This document shows, piece after piece, positions 36,301 through 48,879 of a stretch of 64,000 nucleotides of DNA. The notes below the pieces were generated by a model, which saw only the letters and a list, made by a program, of their open reading frames with translations, made no database searches and was not told where the DNA came from. The stretch's first letter is position 1; each line of letters begins with the position of its first letter. The translations under genes and the position numbers were made by a program. The stretch is from Prunella strophiata (taxonomy: Eukaryota > Chordata > Aves > Passeriformes > Prunellidae). The stretch lies in assembly GCA_036583965.1 (NCBI GenBank), contig JAZBQD010000015.1:86988809-87052808 (forward strand), read 5' to 3'.

Positions 36301-38646
36301 ATTATACACACATTATCCTAGGCTGGTTCATTCTTTGGTATGTTGGACTTCTGTGTTAAGCATTTTAGTTCAGTAATGGCTTATGAGATTATGGAGAGAG
36401 AAACTGGGGCTCTTAGTTGGAAAAGTAAGATTTTCCTTGCTATGTTAAAGCAGATGAATAAACTGGACTTCAGGTTTCCAAATCACATGCGTTGGGCAAA
36501 GTGCAGTGTTTCCCACCACTTGCTTAAATGTATCATAACTCAGAATATTCACATTAAGAGGAAGAAGGGGGAAATAAAACACCATGGCAAGTTTTTGGAG
36601 TCTTCCGTAAAGCATTTGTGGGGGAAGTAAGGAAGCTCTAGTTCAGTAGGTGAGGCAGTGCTGTTTGTTTTTAAATAAAAGCTTTCTAAATGCCTTTAAA
36701 ACTTCTCTCAGAATGAGGCTGCTCAGAAACTATGCTGGCTTAGCAATTCCTGTACGACCTTTGGTGGCAGGCTGAAGAAGAAATACCATTGTAAGGATCC
36801 ACAGGTTTTGGAAAGCAGGAGGAGGATTTTTGGTAAGGCAAAATTGAGAAAGTATCTTTAATTAAAAATTTAGTCTATCGTATGCATGTGGCCCGTTCAG
36901 TAAACTGGATTTAACATCTTTGATTACCAACAAAAAGTAGAGAATGCATGTTCATATTTTAAATACCCCATGAACTTTCTTCCCCCTGAATTCCTGTATG
37001 TTTTAAAGATAAGTTCCCAGCAAGTGCCCTTTGTAAATCCCAGGACAGACCTCCTGAGCTGAAACTGGGAAAGGTTTGGAATGAGCTGGAGGGAGGAAAA
37101 GCAGCGGTTCAGCAGGAGCCCGTGGTGTAGTGTCGCTACAAAACAACTGTGTGTGTGTTCCTAGTTACCTATGAAATATGTGGCTTACTCCCTGCCAGCG
37201 GTGGTAGTCATGGAATATCCAGAGCACACCGCATGATTTCCTCTGATTTTTGGCCTAATTTTGGGGGCTGGGAAGTAGGGTAAGTTAATATTAAATGGCA
37301 TTGTTTTTAGCTACTGAGCTCTGTTAAGTCAGATAGGAGATTGAAGGCTTGTTCTTACCCTAAAGGTTGCAATGCAGACAGAATACAGAGCCAGGAAAAA
37401 GAAAAAGTATATGGAAGTGGCACTTAAAATATAATTGCTGTGGTGGTTTAGCTGTTCCATTACTGTAAGGAATCTCTAGCAACTGTGCTTTTTGAAGTGA
37501 AGTGCATGTCTCATACTCAGTAGATATATGGATTTTACCTTTCTCTCTGCTTTAGGATTTCTTACTGAAGTAAGTATTTCTGTCACAGGTCCATGGAGAA
37601 AATGCAATGGTGTGTGTATTAATAGTGTTTCAAGTACTATATTAATATAATTTTTATTAGCAGAATACCTAATATACCCAAGTGTTCCTGTAATTCTCCA
37701 CTGTCAAGAGGCAGAGCAAGATATGTACATGGCATAGTTTAATGCTTTTAAAAGAGTGTAAGGGCAGTGCTTTTGTGGCTGAGAGGCAGATTAGGAACTG
37801 TAAAAATACTAAACTTTATTGCAGGAATGATTTAGTAATTTTCAAATGTATCTTTATGTAGTTTACAATGAGGACTTGCTGCATTTGTCTCAAGTATTCC
37901 ATGTATTTGTTAGGAGGTATGATAGTACCCATTTTTGTGTTAACAGTTTATGGAACATTTAATTTTGTCTTCCCCTGGTGTTTTTTTCTTTATTTTAAAC
38001 AACATACATTTCTGTGACAATAAAATATTACATTTATCTTAGAACACTGCCTACGTGTGCTATATCCAGATATATGTGTCCATTAATATGTTCAGAATAG
38101 TGTTTTCCTTACATGCGTTTTTCCTTTTCTTTCTTAAAATTCTGAAATGGTGATGTAACTTTTGGAGATATCAGGAGAAATTGCTGTTCTCATACCAGAT
38201 GGTTTTCCTTTTGTCAGACTTATGGAGTGCAATTGGTCCTTAGTGCCCTTTCAGCAAGGTCTGGTACCAGAATTGCTGCAGAACCTGGCTGCCATCCCTG
38301 TTCATGTACATGAAATCCATTGCTGCAGTGGAAGAAAGCAAGCCAGTTTGTCTTGTTTGGCTGCTAAAATGTGGGTCTGCTTCTCTGTTGAAAGGGTCAA
38401 TCCTCTCCCTCTTAGACTCATTAATTAGGTTAGAATCCTGTCCTAGAGTGAGAGGGCATCATATACAGATGGGGGCAAATCCCAGACCTCGTGGGACATT
38501 TTCATAGGCACCCAGGTGGGATGTGGGCTTGGCAAAAACCACATTTTAATTATTAATGTTTCTCCAGTATCTTATGACTGGCTTCTATCATGCCTTTTCA
38601 AAAATAAATAAAGAGCATATTCTCCTTTAAGACTTAATTTTTTTAA
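27386..38646 (+). other. HIVEP1: HIVEP1 intron 2, first part
   Basis: Intron sequence after the GTATGT donor: AT-rich, CpG-poor, with no convincing exon. A long HIVEP1 5' intron before the giant zinc-finger exon is expected from other vertebrates. Minor items are an 18-bp tandem repeat (GGAAAATATTTG twice, 30999-31025), a GT-rich tract near 35350-35380 and a doubtful MIR-like tail near 33187-33320. The 177-codon minus-strand frame at 32024-32557 has no recognisable domain and is treated as chance. Confidence 0.6.
33187..33320 (+). mobile_element. Doubtful MIR-like remnant
   Basis: TCTTAATCTCGCTATGCCTC and TGTTTTCTGCTGTAAACTGA followed by AGATACC loosely track the MIR tail (cf. CCTCTGAGCCTCAGTTTTCTCATCTGTAAAATGGAGATAC). 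Further on, TTGTTAGTGTTGTGAAGCAG resembles its downstream portion. Divergence is high, so the call is tentative. Confidence 0.3.
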
Positions 38647-38690
38647 CAGCTTTTTTCTTCTTCTTCTTCTGTGCTTTTTTTTCTTTTCTA
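38647..38690. repeat. CTT-rich pyrimidine tract
   Basis: Runs of CTT and T produce a lysine/arginine-rich chance frame on the minus strand (38572-38757). Simple sequence only. Confidence 0.85.
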
Positions 38691-39159
38691 CAATTCTGCC
38701 TGCTAATGCAAGTGTGACAAACAGTCCAGTGGGCATCTGGAAAACAGAAAAATTCATAGTGTCATCTTATTTCTGCCTGGTTTTTCCTCATCTTTCTAAA
38801 CCTGAAAAACCTTTGATACTGAGAACATCTCACACATTTCAGTTTGCTCCTTGAACAAAGTTGTAGATACAAAAAATACAGCTAAAGCATGTTCTTCAGG
38901 AATAACATCTGTATAGTGCTTTGAAAAAGCAGAACAAGAAGCTGGCTGTGGAGAAGCCAAGTTTGAAGGATGGGATACCTATATGTAACGTGCTCAGGAA
39001 GCAAGGACAAGTAATGGATTTTCAGTATAGCTGAAAACTGACCCCATTATTTTAGGCAGTGTTTCTACAAACGGTGTCTCCAAGATAAAAGAGAAAGTGT
39101 GCATATGGGTGCATTTCTCATAGGTCTGGATAAACACATTTAGGACTGCTTGAAAGTGC

Positions 39160-39177
39160 AAAAAAAAAAAAAAAAAA
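39160..39177. repeat. Poly(A) tract
   Basis: An uninterrupted A run. No retrocopy is recognised on its left side. Confidence 0.9.
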
Positions 39178-41721
39178 GGGTTACAATTGGAATATTTTCC
39201 CAACTTTTGCGGTAATTTTAGCATCTCTTTTCTTTTTTGGGGAAGGGGGAGGAGAGGAGGACGGGCAGAGTAGTTCTCGATTTTCCCATTTGTAGGAGAT
39301 TCACATTCTGGCAGCTTTTTTTTTGAATGTTCAACGTTCATGCTTTAGCAAAACACTGATGAGATTTTCTAGTACATCTCTTTAGTCAAAGGAAACTTGT
39401 GTGTGATAAGTAGGCTGATGTGCCCCACATGCCTCACAGCCTCCTTTCTTTCATCACTTTGTAGCCTCAAGGGTAAAAGATAGATTGAAGCCATTAGAAT
39501 ATATTTTCCTGTGGACCTTAGTGTTGCTTGCAGTCAAGTGGTGAAATGTTACAAATGCTGCTTGTGAATTTCTGATTTTCAGTTTGACTGCTAAACCACA
39601 ATTTGCACAGCATGGCCAGTGACAGTCCTAGCTCACCAGCATTGGCCTTCCGTAGTTGGATGTATTAATTTATAAAAACTGTTAAAAACCACTTGGAAAG
39701 AGGTGAGAATTTGAATATTAATTTCTTACAAGTGGGAAATATTGGCCTGAAAAGGATGTAGTGGTTGGAATTTTACAGAGCTGAAAGTTTCTGGCTAACC
39801 ACATAGTTCTGCAAGGGCATTCAGAAATATGAAATATTTTAAAATCTACTGTTATGAGGAAAAGGGAGGAGAGGAGACAAAGCCTGGTGTTAAGATAACA
39901 GAAAAGGGATTAATGCAGATGCACATTTATGTAGTGGTTACCTGCAAGTAAATTGAAGTCTCACATTTCTAGGAAACACTGTTCTAAAATGTGTCTCTTG
40001 AGCCAATGTTGTAAGTAATCAGCTTTTTCTCCAAGAGGCTTTAAAAACACAATTTTGGCAACAGTAGCTAAGGCAGTATTTTACAGAAGAGCCCCCAGTA
40101 AATGGAAAGCAAGCTGGTAATCAGTTTTGATTAACGGATCTGCATTCTGTTATTTAAATGTTTATATCCTGATTAGCATTTAGGCTGTATTTAAGTATGC
40201 AATTTTATTTTAGCAAAATATGAAGCATGGAGAATGGAGATAATCTTTCAGATGCTAAATGCTGGGGATGTAAGGTAAAAAATGTGCACCCACCTCCCTC
40301 AGCCTTGTAAAGTGATATTGATGTGACTGATATTTTCACTTCAGTTGTGGGATTATGGAATTTCATAATCAGATATGACTAAAGGAAGAAGTCTTTGTGT
40401 CACTTAAGTTACAAAACTAAGTTTTAATTTAAGTGTTAGGACTTTTGTTCATGAATGAAATGTCTCCTTCTCCTCATTTTGTTAAAGACAAAGCAAGCTG
40501 AGCTGGTACAAAAGTTTGTACGTTTTTTCTCAATTATTTGAATAATTTCCAATCTATGATGGCATCTGATCATTTAAATCTGCATTTCCACTGCTTCATG
40601 TTTGTGTGGAGAATAGTTACTGTTCCTTATGTTGCTCATAATGTGTTTTTTTTCCATGCAAAAGCACTGATTCTGATGACAGTTGTTAGGTACCAGAGAT
40701 GGTGGTTTGCTTTGCCAAATCACTTCGGCTGCAAAGTTGATACTTTGTGGCCAAAGAAACATGCACATCTTTCTGGGTTGCAGATCCCAACTTTGTGAAA
40801 AACTGACTGATTCAACAGAAAGGTTGGCCTGCCACGTAAGCATACCATAAAAAATGAGCATCTGACAGCTCTGTGGCTTGAAATAGTGGATCTGACACAG
40901 GCATATGGAAAATTCATGCAACAGGGATACTGTATCAAAACAATTTCTGTAGAGAGGCAAAAACGGAATCCTTTCCCTCCCTTCCTCCCCTCCTTTGCTT
41001 TCTCGTGACTCTCTGTTTTTATGTTGTTTGCTTCTTACCCTTTGCTTTTTGAATGATGCCTCTTTAAAAACTGACATCTTACACAGCTGTTCTCAAATAA
41101 TTTTTAGGTAGAGTGGTTTAACTTTGAAGGGGAATATTCACACAGGGGTTACATCAGGAAGGTGGGACACTTCTGAAAAGCCATGAATCCTCTTCTCTTA
41201 ATGTGACTGCCTGAAAGGAAAGACAATGTACTGTGCTCATGAGCTGGACAGGGAATTCCTGCACAGGATGACTTGACTCTTCTTTCTTCCAAAGCTAACT
41301 CAATATCCTTTCTGTGCCTTCTGATGACACAAACCTTTTCTCCCCTCCACCTGCTGTATTTCTGTTGCATTAGGTTTGATACCCTCTGCCAGTGTTCTTA
41401 TTAGTCTTCTACCTGGGCTCGTAAAACAAAGACTTCTGTTTACACAGAAGGACTTGTGTTGTTGAGCTGGCAGAGGTTTTGAGGACTGGAAGGGATAGAA
41501 AGTAAACATATGCAAGCAACAAATGGAACAATCGCCCTCCTCTCATAGTGAGCAAGTCTATAACTGATATTACTGGCTTATTTTTTTCATAATTTTCTTT
41601 TTTTTTCTCCCCTTCTGCTTTTCACATTTTTCACCAACTGTCATTGGGGTTTCCATAATTTTAGCTACACTTCTTTCAACAGACCTTTGAAAATAAGATA
41701 TTGCTGTTACAACTACCACGA

Positions 41722-41780
41722 AGCAAAGAAGCGGAGGCACAGGAGGATTAAGAGACAGCTTATCCAAGGTGTGTAGGCAC
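41722..41780 (-). mobile_element. MIR/L2-like tail, degraded (minus strand)
   Basis: GCGGAGGCACAGGAGGATTA and AGAGACAGCTTATCCAAGGT correspond to the reverse complement of the MIR/L2 tail (GAAACTGAGGCACAGAGAGGTTAAGTGACTTGCCCAAGGT). The match is good over about 50 bp. Confidence 0.6.
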
Positions 41781-42724
41781 CCACTCTCTACTAAAGCCTG
41801 AGGAGCTGTTGTGCCCAAAGTCCTTGCTGGATCATGCCTTGGAATGGTCAGTGATGGTCATGCTGGGAAATGAAGCTGGGTCTTTCCTGGTTGGCCTGGG
41901 TAGCAGTGGTTACTGCTGACCCAGTGTTTTCCAGCAGAATCCTTTCCTAAAATGTTTGAGCTCTGTGGTTCTCTTCACAAGGGCCACCCACTCATGTATT
42001 TGTGCCTACCACTACAGGGTACAGATTAGTGAAATGTAGATGTGTTTGTGCAGGGGCCCTTGCCTTTCACTGCCAGTGGGACACAACTGAACAGCATCAC
42101 CAGCTGCCCAGTCTGCACTTTCCTCGAGTTTTATCTGAGGAAAGCTCTCTGTGGTGAATGAATTACTGAAATGAAGTGCCTGAAGACACAGTTAGACTTT
42201 CATTCATCCTGAGAAGTAATTAACATCTGGATATCTTGCTGCTGAGAATTAATTTCCTTCAGTAGTGGCCAAGTCCTTCTCTGTGTCCCTGCAACTGTGT
42301 TTGTGTCTTCGGTTCGGCTGGGCTGTTGCAGTGCATATGGCAGGTATGCTGCTGAACGTGAAGAGCTGTGTGTAGAGCGAGCCTGTGCAGTGGACTAGGG
42401 CACATATTCCTAATTTTGAATCACCAGCAGGTTCAGTGGAGCCCAGCCTCAGTTGTGTACAGGCTGTGGAATTCTCATCTGTATGCAACCTCTGTGAAGC
42501 AGCTGACTTCATGCCTGTGGAACTGCACTAGCCTAGGAACCATAAAACATGAATCACCGGAATGAGATCCTCATAGGGAAGATAGAGGGAATAGACTTCT
42601 GGCTGCCCAGAGGGAGGAAAACTTACCCTCCACCACTGTGTGCCCAGGAGTGCTGAGGACCTTGGTGCAATGCTGCATTGGTGAAAATTGACATGGGTTT
42701 ATCTTTATGTGTGGTCATGTGTGG

Positions 42725-42757
42725 TCATTTACCAAACAAAATGTGTTTGGTAAATGA
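42725..42757. repeat. Perfect 13-bp inverted repeat (hairpin)
   Basis: TCATTTACCAAAC (42725-42737) and GTTTGGTAAATGA (42745-42757) are exact reverse complements separated by AAAATGT. The stem is too short for a typical miRNA precursor and no mobile-element ends are recognised. A direct repeat (TGTGGTCATGTGTGGTCATT) immediately precedes it. Confidence 0.9.
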
Positions 42758-42861
42758 ATTTTCAAAAGCCTGGTTCATTCCTTCTGCTTCATATGTAAAT
42801 TATAACTTTAGAACTGCAGATCTGCTTACTTAGTGTTTAGAAGTTGTAGAGGGCTAATGAT

Positions 42862-42895
42862 GCTGCAGTGTGGCTGCGTGAAGCCACACTGCTGC
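42862..42895. repeat. 11-bp perfect inverted repeat with extended stem
   Basis: GCAGTGTGGCT (42865-42875) and AGCCACACTGC (42882-42892) flank the loop GCGTGA. After one T-T mismatch the stem extends two more pairs, to 42862 and 42895. It lies 105 bp after the previous hairpin, in the same AT-rich intron. It is a stable small stem-loop with no matching RNA family that I know. Confidence 0.9.
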
Positions 42896-44434
42896 TTTTT
42901 GTATCATGTCAATTTTTTTGTCGTGTGCAAATCATCCAGGAGTCTGCCAACGCAAGGAGAAAGGGATGTCTCACTCCTGGTAAGTTGGTCCCTTGGTAAA
43001 ACTGCTGGATCCACACATTGCTTAGCTTCTTTTGGAGCTCTTGCTAGCTATTCTAAATATTCATTAAAATAACAATGCAGCCTTCTAAGTAAAAAGCTCA
43101 TTGGAAAAAAACATGAGCTTTTTCCAGAAGCAAATCCAATCGCCCCACCCATTTTCTTCAGAAACTGGAGCTGAGGCATTGCTACAGAAATTCTCTTCCA
43201 AGTAATGGTGGTTGCTTCATCCCCTTCCTAATAACTGCACTCCTGTGGTGATGAAGTACAGAAATGCTTCCAGGCTCAGTGTTAAAATCCTCCATACAGT
43301 CACCAAAAAAAGTAGTTTGCAGTTAAGTGGATAAATACATTTTCAAAGAAAAGCTTTGTCCATAACTGTCCTTATCTGACACTAATAGTGGAGTATGCAG
43401 CTGACAGAAAGATGGGGGTAAATATTCCAATATTCCAGCTGAGTCATCTTTGCTTGTTCCTGATTATCTCTTTCTATTCATGATTAATGCCCATTGAGAT
43501 ATTTTTAGACATTATTTGCTCTTGTTTTCCTTTTTCTCAGTAAAAATTATATATAGAGTATCTTACCTTAAAAATTACTTTAAAAGAACATGTTTGAGCA
43601 GCTAGGACAAGAACTAGAAATCAGAAAAACAGATTTGTGGGTTTTCATTCAATATTGATTCATTTTACATGTACTTCTGTCCTGTGTCGGGCTGAGTCTT
43701 TTTCCCTGCAGAAAATAAGAAGCATGTACTCATGTCAAGAGCATAATTCATAGTTATTTTCAGCAGGTACTTAAAAACATTTGTAAATTCCAGCTTATAA
43801 CTGAGCAATTCACCCTCCACCCCCTGTATGTAAATTTGTAACAGAGGATTCAGTAAGGGGTTTGAGTGTATAAACGATACCTTTATTTTCAGTGTGGAAT
43901 TCCCATTGAGAGGCCAGGCCTAAAAATACCAAGTGTTTCCACAAACAATTCCTGCACACTGCATGTTGAGCAATACAGCTACAACCAAGGAGACAGCTTC
44001 TGCTGACAGTTCAATGCAGGAGTCCAAAATGAGTTAGGTTATATATAGTTTTTATTACTGGTCATAAGCTCTTACCAGAAATCCAGATGTGCTTGAATCA
44101 TGCAGCAGATTAATGACACAAAATGACTGTGGGTGCAGGATGAAGGCTTCCTTTTGTGTACCAGAGAGGATACTGTAACTTCCAGTTAATGACTTCAAAA
44201 TATCTTACAGAATGCAAAGGAACAAGTTAAGGCATGTAAACAGAAGTTGCCAGACTTCTTATCAAGGTAATTACATTGTATTGAAACTGTGTGACTTGAT
44301 TTAAAGAAATAATTTTGTACCAGGGCTGTCCTTTTCTAGTGGAGTGTTTCAATAAATAAATATTTTTAAAAGAAAACCCCAAAAAAACCCCACCTCAAAA
44401 CATTCTCAGTAAGTAAAAGGGAAATTCAAAAGGG

Positions 44435-44506
44435 AAAAGCCAGAGGGAGTAGAGGAACTTTACATGGCAGAAAAGCCAGAGGGAGTAGAGGAACTTTACA
44501 TGGCAG
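44435..44506. repeat. Exact 36-bp tandem duplication
   Basis: Two identical 36-bp units (44435-44470 and 44471-44506) start AAAAGCCAGAGGGAGTAG and end TTTACATGGCAG. Perfect identity implies a recent event or a length-variable minisatellite seed. The minus-strand frame over it repeats a 12-residue block, which is an artefact. Confidence 0.97.
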
Positions 44507-47500
44507 ACAATGTGTCTTCCTAAATAGGTAGAAAGTCTTGTATAAGGGAACCCAAAATGCTTTGGTTTTGGGATGTTTAAGCGTAGCATATTTTTGAGTG
44601 GTTGCTAATTTGAAATGTTAAGTTCTGCATAGAAGTTAGTAAGCTTACAAATCTGGGTGTTCCTCAGTGGTCATGTCCAGTAGGTAAATAGGCATGTTGT
44701 GCAACATCAAAACCCCTGATTTTTCTTTTTCCTGCTCTTGCCATACTGTATGTTCCTTGGGGAAAATCCTGGTTGAGTGATTGTGGAATTTCATGTCAAA
44801 GTATGCTCTCTCCAGATTAAATCCCTGCAGAAGCAGGTGAGTGGTACAGGGAAACCTGTTTGTTGTGGCTGCATGCAGCAGGTACAAGCTGCTCTGGGTT
44901 TACTCGCATTTACTTATTTATTTGGCAAAGAAGTTGATTAGGGTCAGGCTGTCATTGGTTGGTTTCACCAGTATCTCTGTAAGAATGGCTTAAAATACAA
45001 TATATAATTGGAAGCAATGCAGGAGAGGTCAGCAGCCCTTGTGGAGTTTTCTGTCTTGATTTTTGCCACAGCTGATACCATTTCACCTCTGGAAGTGAAC
45101 AAAAGATCCTTGTAGACCTGTCAGCACTGCCCTTTGGCACTCAGGTCAGTCACTGTGTCACAGAGTCAGCTCAGGACTGTAATTTCCACTCCAACAAATC
45201 CGGTTTAAAACTAGCATTGGGCACTACTTACACCAGCAGCTGTTTTAGCCCAACATCTCCCCATGAGTAGCTGTATTTTTCAGTCTGTATTTAAAGTCTA
45301 AGCTGTTAATAATGGTTGAACTCTTCCTAAGCTTATTTTCAGGGGTTTTTTTGGCAGAGTATTTTAATTATTGTCATAGACTTGTATGGGCTGCATGTTT
45401 CCTCTGTGTTGTGAAGCTTTCACATAGTGACTTTTTGCTTGCCTTAACATCTGTAAAAATCCACCTTTGAGAAAAGGGTAACATTTGCACCAAATTCTCT
45501 GCTTCCTTTGGAAACACAGAAAAAGGAGAAACATGTTTCCTGTTAGTGACTGTTTTAATTTGTATTTCTGTTTGCATGAGAATATATCCCAAATGTACAG
45601 AGAGGGATTTGTTTCAGGGTGCTGTTAACCTCAGAACTTTCAGGGTATTTTTTTTTTGTTTGTTTTTTATTCCTGGCAGTAGGATTACATTCACTGTTTC
45701 TTCAATTTTGAATCTGATTTCTAAACATTATGGGAATTATAATGTAGTCATCTCCATGAAATGTCATATTATGAACACTTCCAGGGTTTTTTTTGGTTGT
45801 TTTTTTTAACCAGTGGCTTGTCTAGGCTGGGTATAACTGGGGCTGTTCAGCCAGAGGCACTGGTGGCTGTGTTGGACATGGTCAGGTACCCTTTAGTCCT
45901 CGATCAATGTAGTTCTTAATGGTACTGTAATGGTACTGGGTATAATCCTGATAAAACTTCCTAAAATAGCCAAACATTTGTGCATGGTTTGATGTGGTTT
46001 TTTTTGGTTGGTTGGTTTTTTTGGGGGAGGAGGGAAGAGGGGGGTTGTGTTGGTTTGGTTTTTTTTTTAGAGATAATAAGGATGCTGATGGGCATTTCAC
46101 TGTTCCTAAGGCAAGTACAGTATTGATACAGAAGTATTTTCTTTGGAGACATCAGAATTGAGTCTGGTATTTCTGTATGCATACTTAATCCTTCTAGGCT
46201 TGTGATGTTCTCTGGAGTTCCCAGTTTTCTGCAACCAGCTTTATTATTAGATATGTGTTTTCTGAAGTCTCCATTTAGGTTACCTTCAATATCCTGATGA
46301 TAATGAGTTCCCACCTAGCAGCCAGACAGCCCAGGTAAGATATATGTACATATGTGGGGGAAAGGAGAAATGGACAGGAAACAAGGGTAGAGCAAGGGGT
46401 CATGGAGGCATCAGAACTATGTAATTTACATACCTCCATGGGAAACGTCTACATCTAGTTATGAAAGAAACTTTCTTAGATGTTTCATCAAACTTATTTT
46501 TTTCTATTTGCCTGAAGTAAAGATATTGGAGAGAGATAAGACTTTACAACAGGCTGTGGTGGAGATTCTCATAGGAGTATAGATTTTCCTGTTCCAGAGA
46601 AGATTGTTTTTTAAATTACTGATATGCTCTGAAAATATGTAGAAGAAAAGGTAAGAATGAGGATAGATGGTTGGTGCAAAAAACACCCAACAAAATTAGA
46701 TCCAGATGGAGGAAATGGGATCTATGTTCTTAAGCTGTGCAAAGGCTGTCCCACATTTATTCCCCTTTCCCATTATTTTCAGCACAATGTGAGGAACTCT
46801 ATGCTATATTTATGTGTTGGAACTGAGAGTAAGAAGGTAGTAATGAGTCTGTTGTCAGCATGTTGTGCTTTCTTTAATTTACAGCATCATCACTGTGCTG
46901 TGCTGCCATAAAGGAGAGAATATAGCCTTTGTCCCCACTCGGCGCTAGCGGAACCGAGAGTGATGCACGCACTTGGCAAGGGCTGCAGCAACAGAGTCCC
47001 CATTCATCGCTGCCATCAGAGCAGTTTGGTTTAGCTGTGTTACGTAAGCCATTTGTGGTATAACTCAGGACGTTGCACAGAATAATATTGGGCATGGATA
47101 TCCAGCTGTTGTGTGAGATATTGAGAGGGGAATAAAGGTACCTTATTGCAGTCGGGGGCTGGGGCACGCCTTCAGAAGCTCATTGAATTGAGGTGTTGTG
47201 ACCCATTCCCTCAGCAACCATCACATGTCAAGTGCTAGAAGCAGTATTGAGCTACTGCACTAGACATCCTTCTTGTGCAAAAAATACTCAGTTTTACTCT
47301 TGTGAACCTAATGCCAATCCATGTGATTTTGTGACCAGACTGGTAAGGGAAAGCTTTTGCTGAAAATACCGCATGAGTTACCAGCATTATGCTGTAAGGG
47401 TGATGCAGGGCTGCAGGAACTATAAAACACATAATATTTTTGTCATTGAGCTCTGAAAAGTTGGGCTTCCTGAAAGTAAATCCACCTGCTTTTTATGGTT

Positions 47501-48780
47501 AGTATTCTGCCCAAGATTATGCAAAATAATATCATTAAGTAGAATGTTTTGGCTTATCATGGAAAGAAGGAAAAGAGCTGCTGAAATACATCAGAAGTTG
47601 GCGATGGTTGCCTTTGCCATCCCGAATATTATCTGATGAAGTAAGATGCTGTATAAAACTCTGTTCAATTAAAGTGATGGGTCTCAGTGTTTTCTTTTGG
47701 AGGGCTAAATAAGTGAAATCAGATGTTTCCCAGAGTCATGGATTGTCTTTGCCTTTGCTTTGTCTGCCCTGTGCCAGGGAGGCACTGGACATTGCCTGCT
47801 TGGCAAAAAGTCTTGCTTTTCCTGGCATTTGATATCAATACTCCTCAGTGTGACCTTGTGAAGTGACTAGAGATGCTGGAGAAACTTCAGGCAAAAACTA
47901 GTTTTGTTTCAGCCAGGTGGTGGTTTAAGTCCTTGATTACTGAGTTACCACAAACAAAAAATGTAAAGCGTAAACCAAATTACACAAAGACTGTTGCTAT
48001 ATGTTCTATTCAACCTGTTTCTCTGTGATTTTGGCCAAAGTGTTTTATAGCTACAAAAACCTGAGAATCCAGCTCTGCACAGGTGTCTTTTGCCTTTATA
48101 ATGTCCCTCTCTAAGGGCAAATCTTTCCTAGAGTTGAAGAAATAAAATTTCAGATCATGATTCTGTTGGGGTTTTTTTTAAGCTCCTTTTTCCTGTTTTG
48201 TCTTCAGTTATGTGGCAACCAAGGTGCTGATCCTGTAATATCCTTAAATCCTATTTGGTAACAGGTCTTGATGCTGAAGAGCATCCTTACAATTCCTGTG
48301 TTTTACCTTATAATAATTCACTTACATCATGCACTAGAAGCACTTTATTGAATCATGTAGCACTTTGTCTTCTAGAGCAGTAACACTTTATTGTGATTAT
48401 GTATGACCTTGACATGAACTATTACTTTTACTTGGGGACCAAACCTGGTGCATTAAATCAATTACAGACTTGGGTTTATGTGGTGATACTTCTAAATGGT
48501 CTTCAGCTACTAGCCTGTTCTACAGTTAGTAATTGTTGGGGCCTCTGGCCATTCCAGTGATGAACTACTGAAAATAATTGGAGAGTCTATTGTAACTACA
48601 AATTTTGATATTCATAAATATATATGGGTGGGAAGTGCTGGTAAAAATTCTAAGTAATTTTTCATGGTTTTGGGGCCTTCTTTCACTGGACTGTAAAACT
48701 GAAAATAACGAGTTGAATCATTTTATTAGAAGGCAGCATCCATTCCTTATGTGTATAACCACATCTTCTGTACTTGGACC
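44507..48780 (+). other. HIVEP1: HIVEP1 intron 2 continued, no exon recognised
   Basis: AT-rich intron. It contains a 12-bp tandem repeat (TAATGGTACTG, 45916-45940) and a T/G-rich low-complexity block at 45998-46068 (TTTTGGTTGG units, a G run and a T run). A short CpG-containing patch, CGGCGCTAGCGGAACCGAG, sits near 46940. None of the open frames shows a domain. Confidence 0.45.
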
Positions 48781-48842
48781 ATGAAAAAAAAGTTTTGTTT
48801 TGGTTTGGCTTTTTTTTTGTTTGGTTTGGTTTTTTTTGTTTT

Positions 48843-48877
<35 letters not shown>
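48781..48877. repeat. T-rich tract ending in a long poly(T)
   Basis: TTTTGG and TTTGG units lead into an uninterrupted T run of more than 30 bases ending at 48877. It may be the A-tail of a minus-strand retroelement, but the body to the right (TTTGAAATTAAATTGAATTT) is not recognisable. Confidence 0.9.

Positions 48878-48879
<2 letters not shown>

Larger units (their letters stand above)
39178..44434 (+). other. HIVEP1: HIVEP1 intron 2, middle part
   Basis: AT-rich intronic DNA without a supported exon. A 167-codon minus-strand frame at 40574-41077 is open but shows no domain or splice context. A pyrimidine-rich stretch lies at 41578-41608. The MIR-like tail near 41.7 kb and two hairpins near 42.7-42.9 kb are listed separately. 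Confidence 0.5.

Noticed and set aside
40574..41077. 167-codon minus-strand frame in intron 2
   Set aside because: No motif; a chance frame in AT-rich intron.
42725..42757. Perfect hairpin as a microRNA precursor
   Set aside because: A 13-bp stem is too short for a standard pre-miRNA and lacks an extended imperfect stem.
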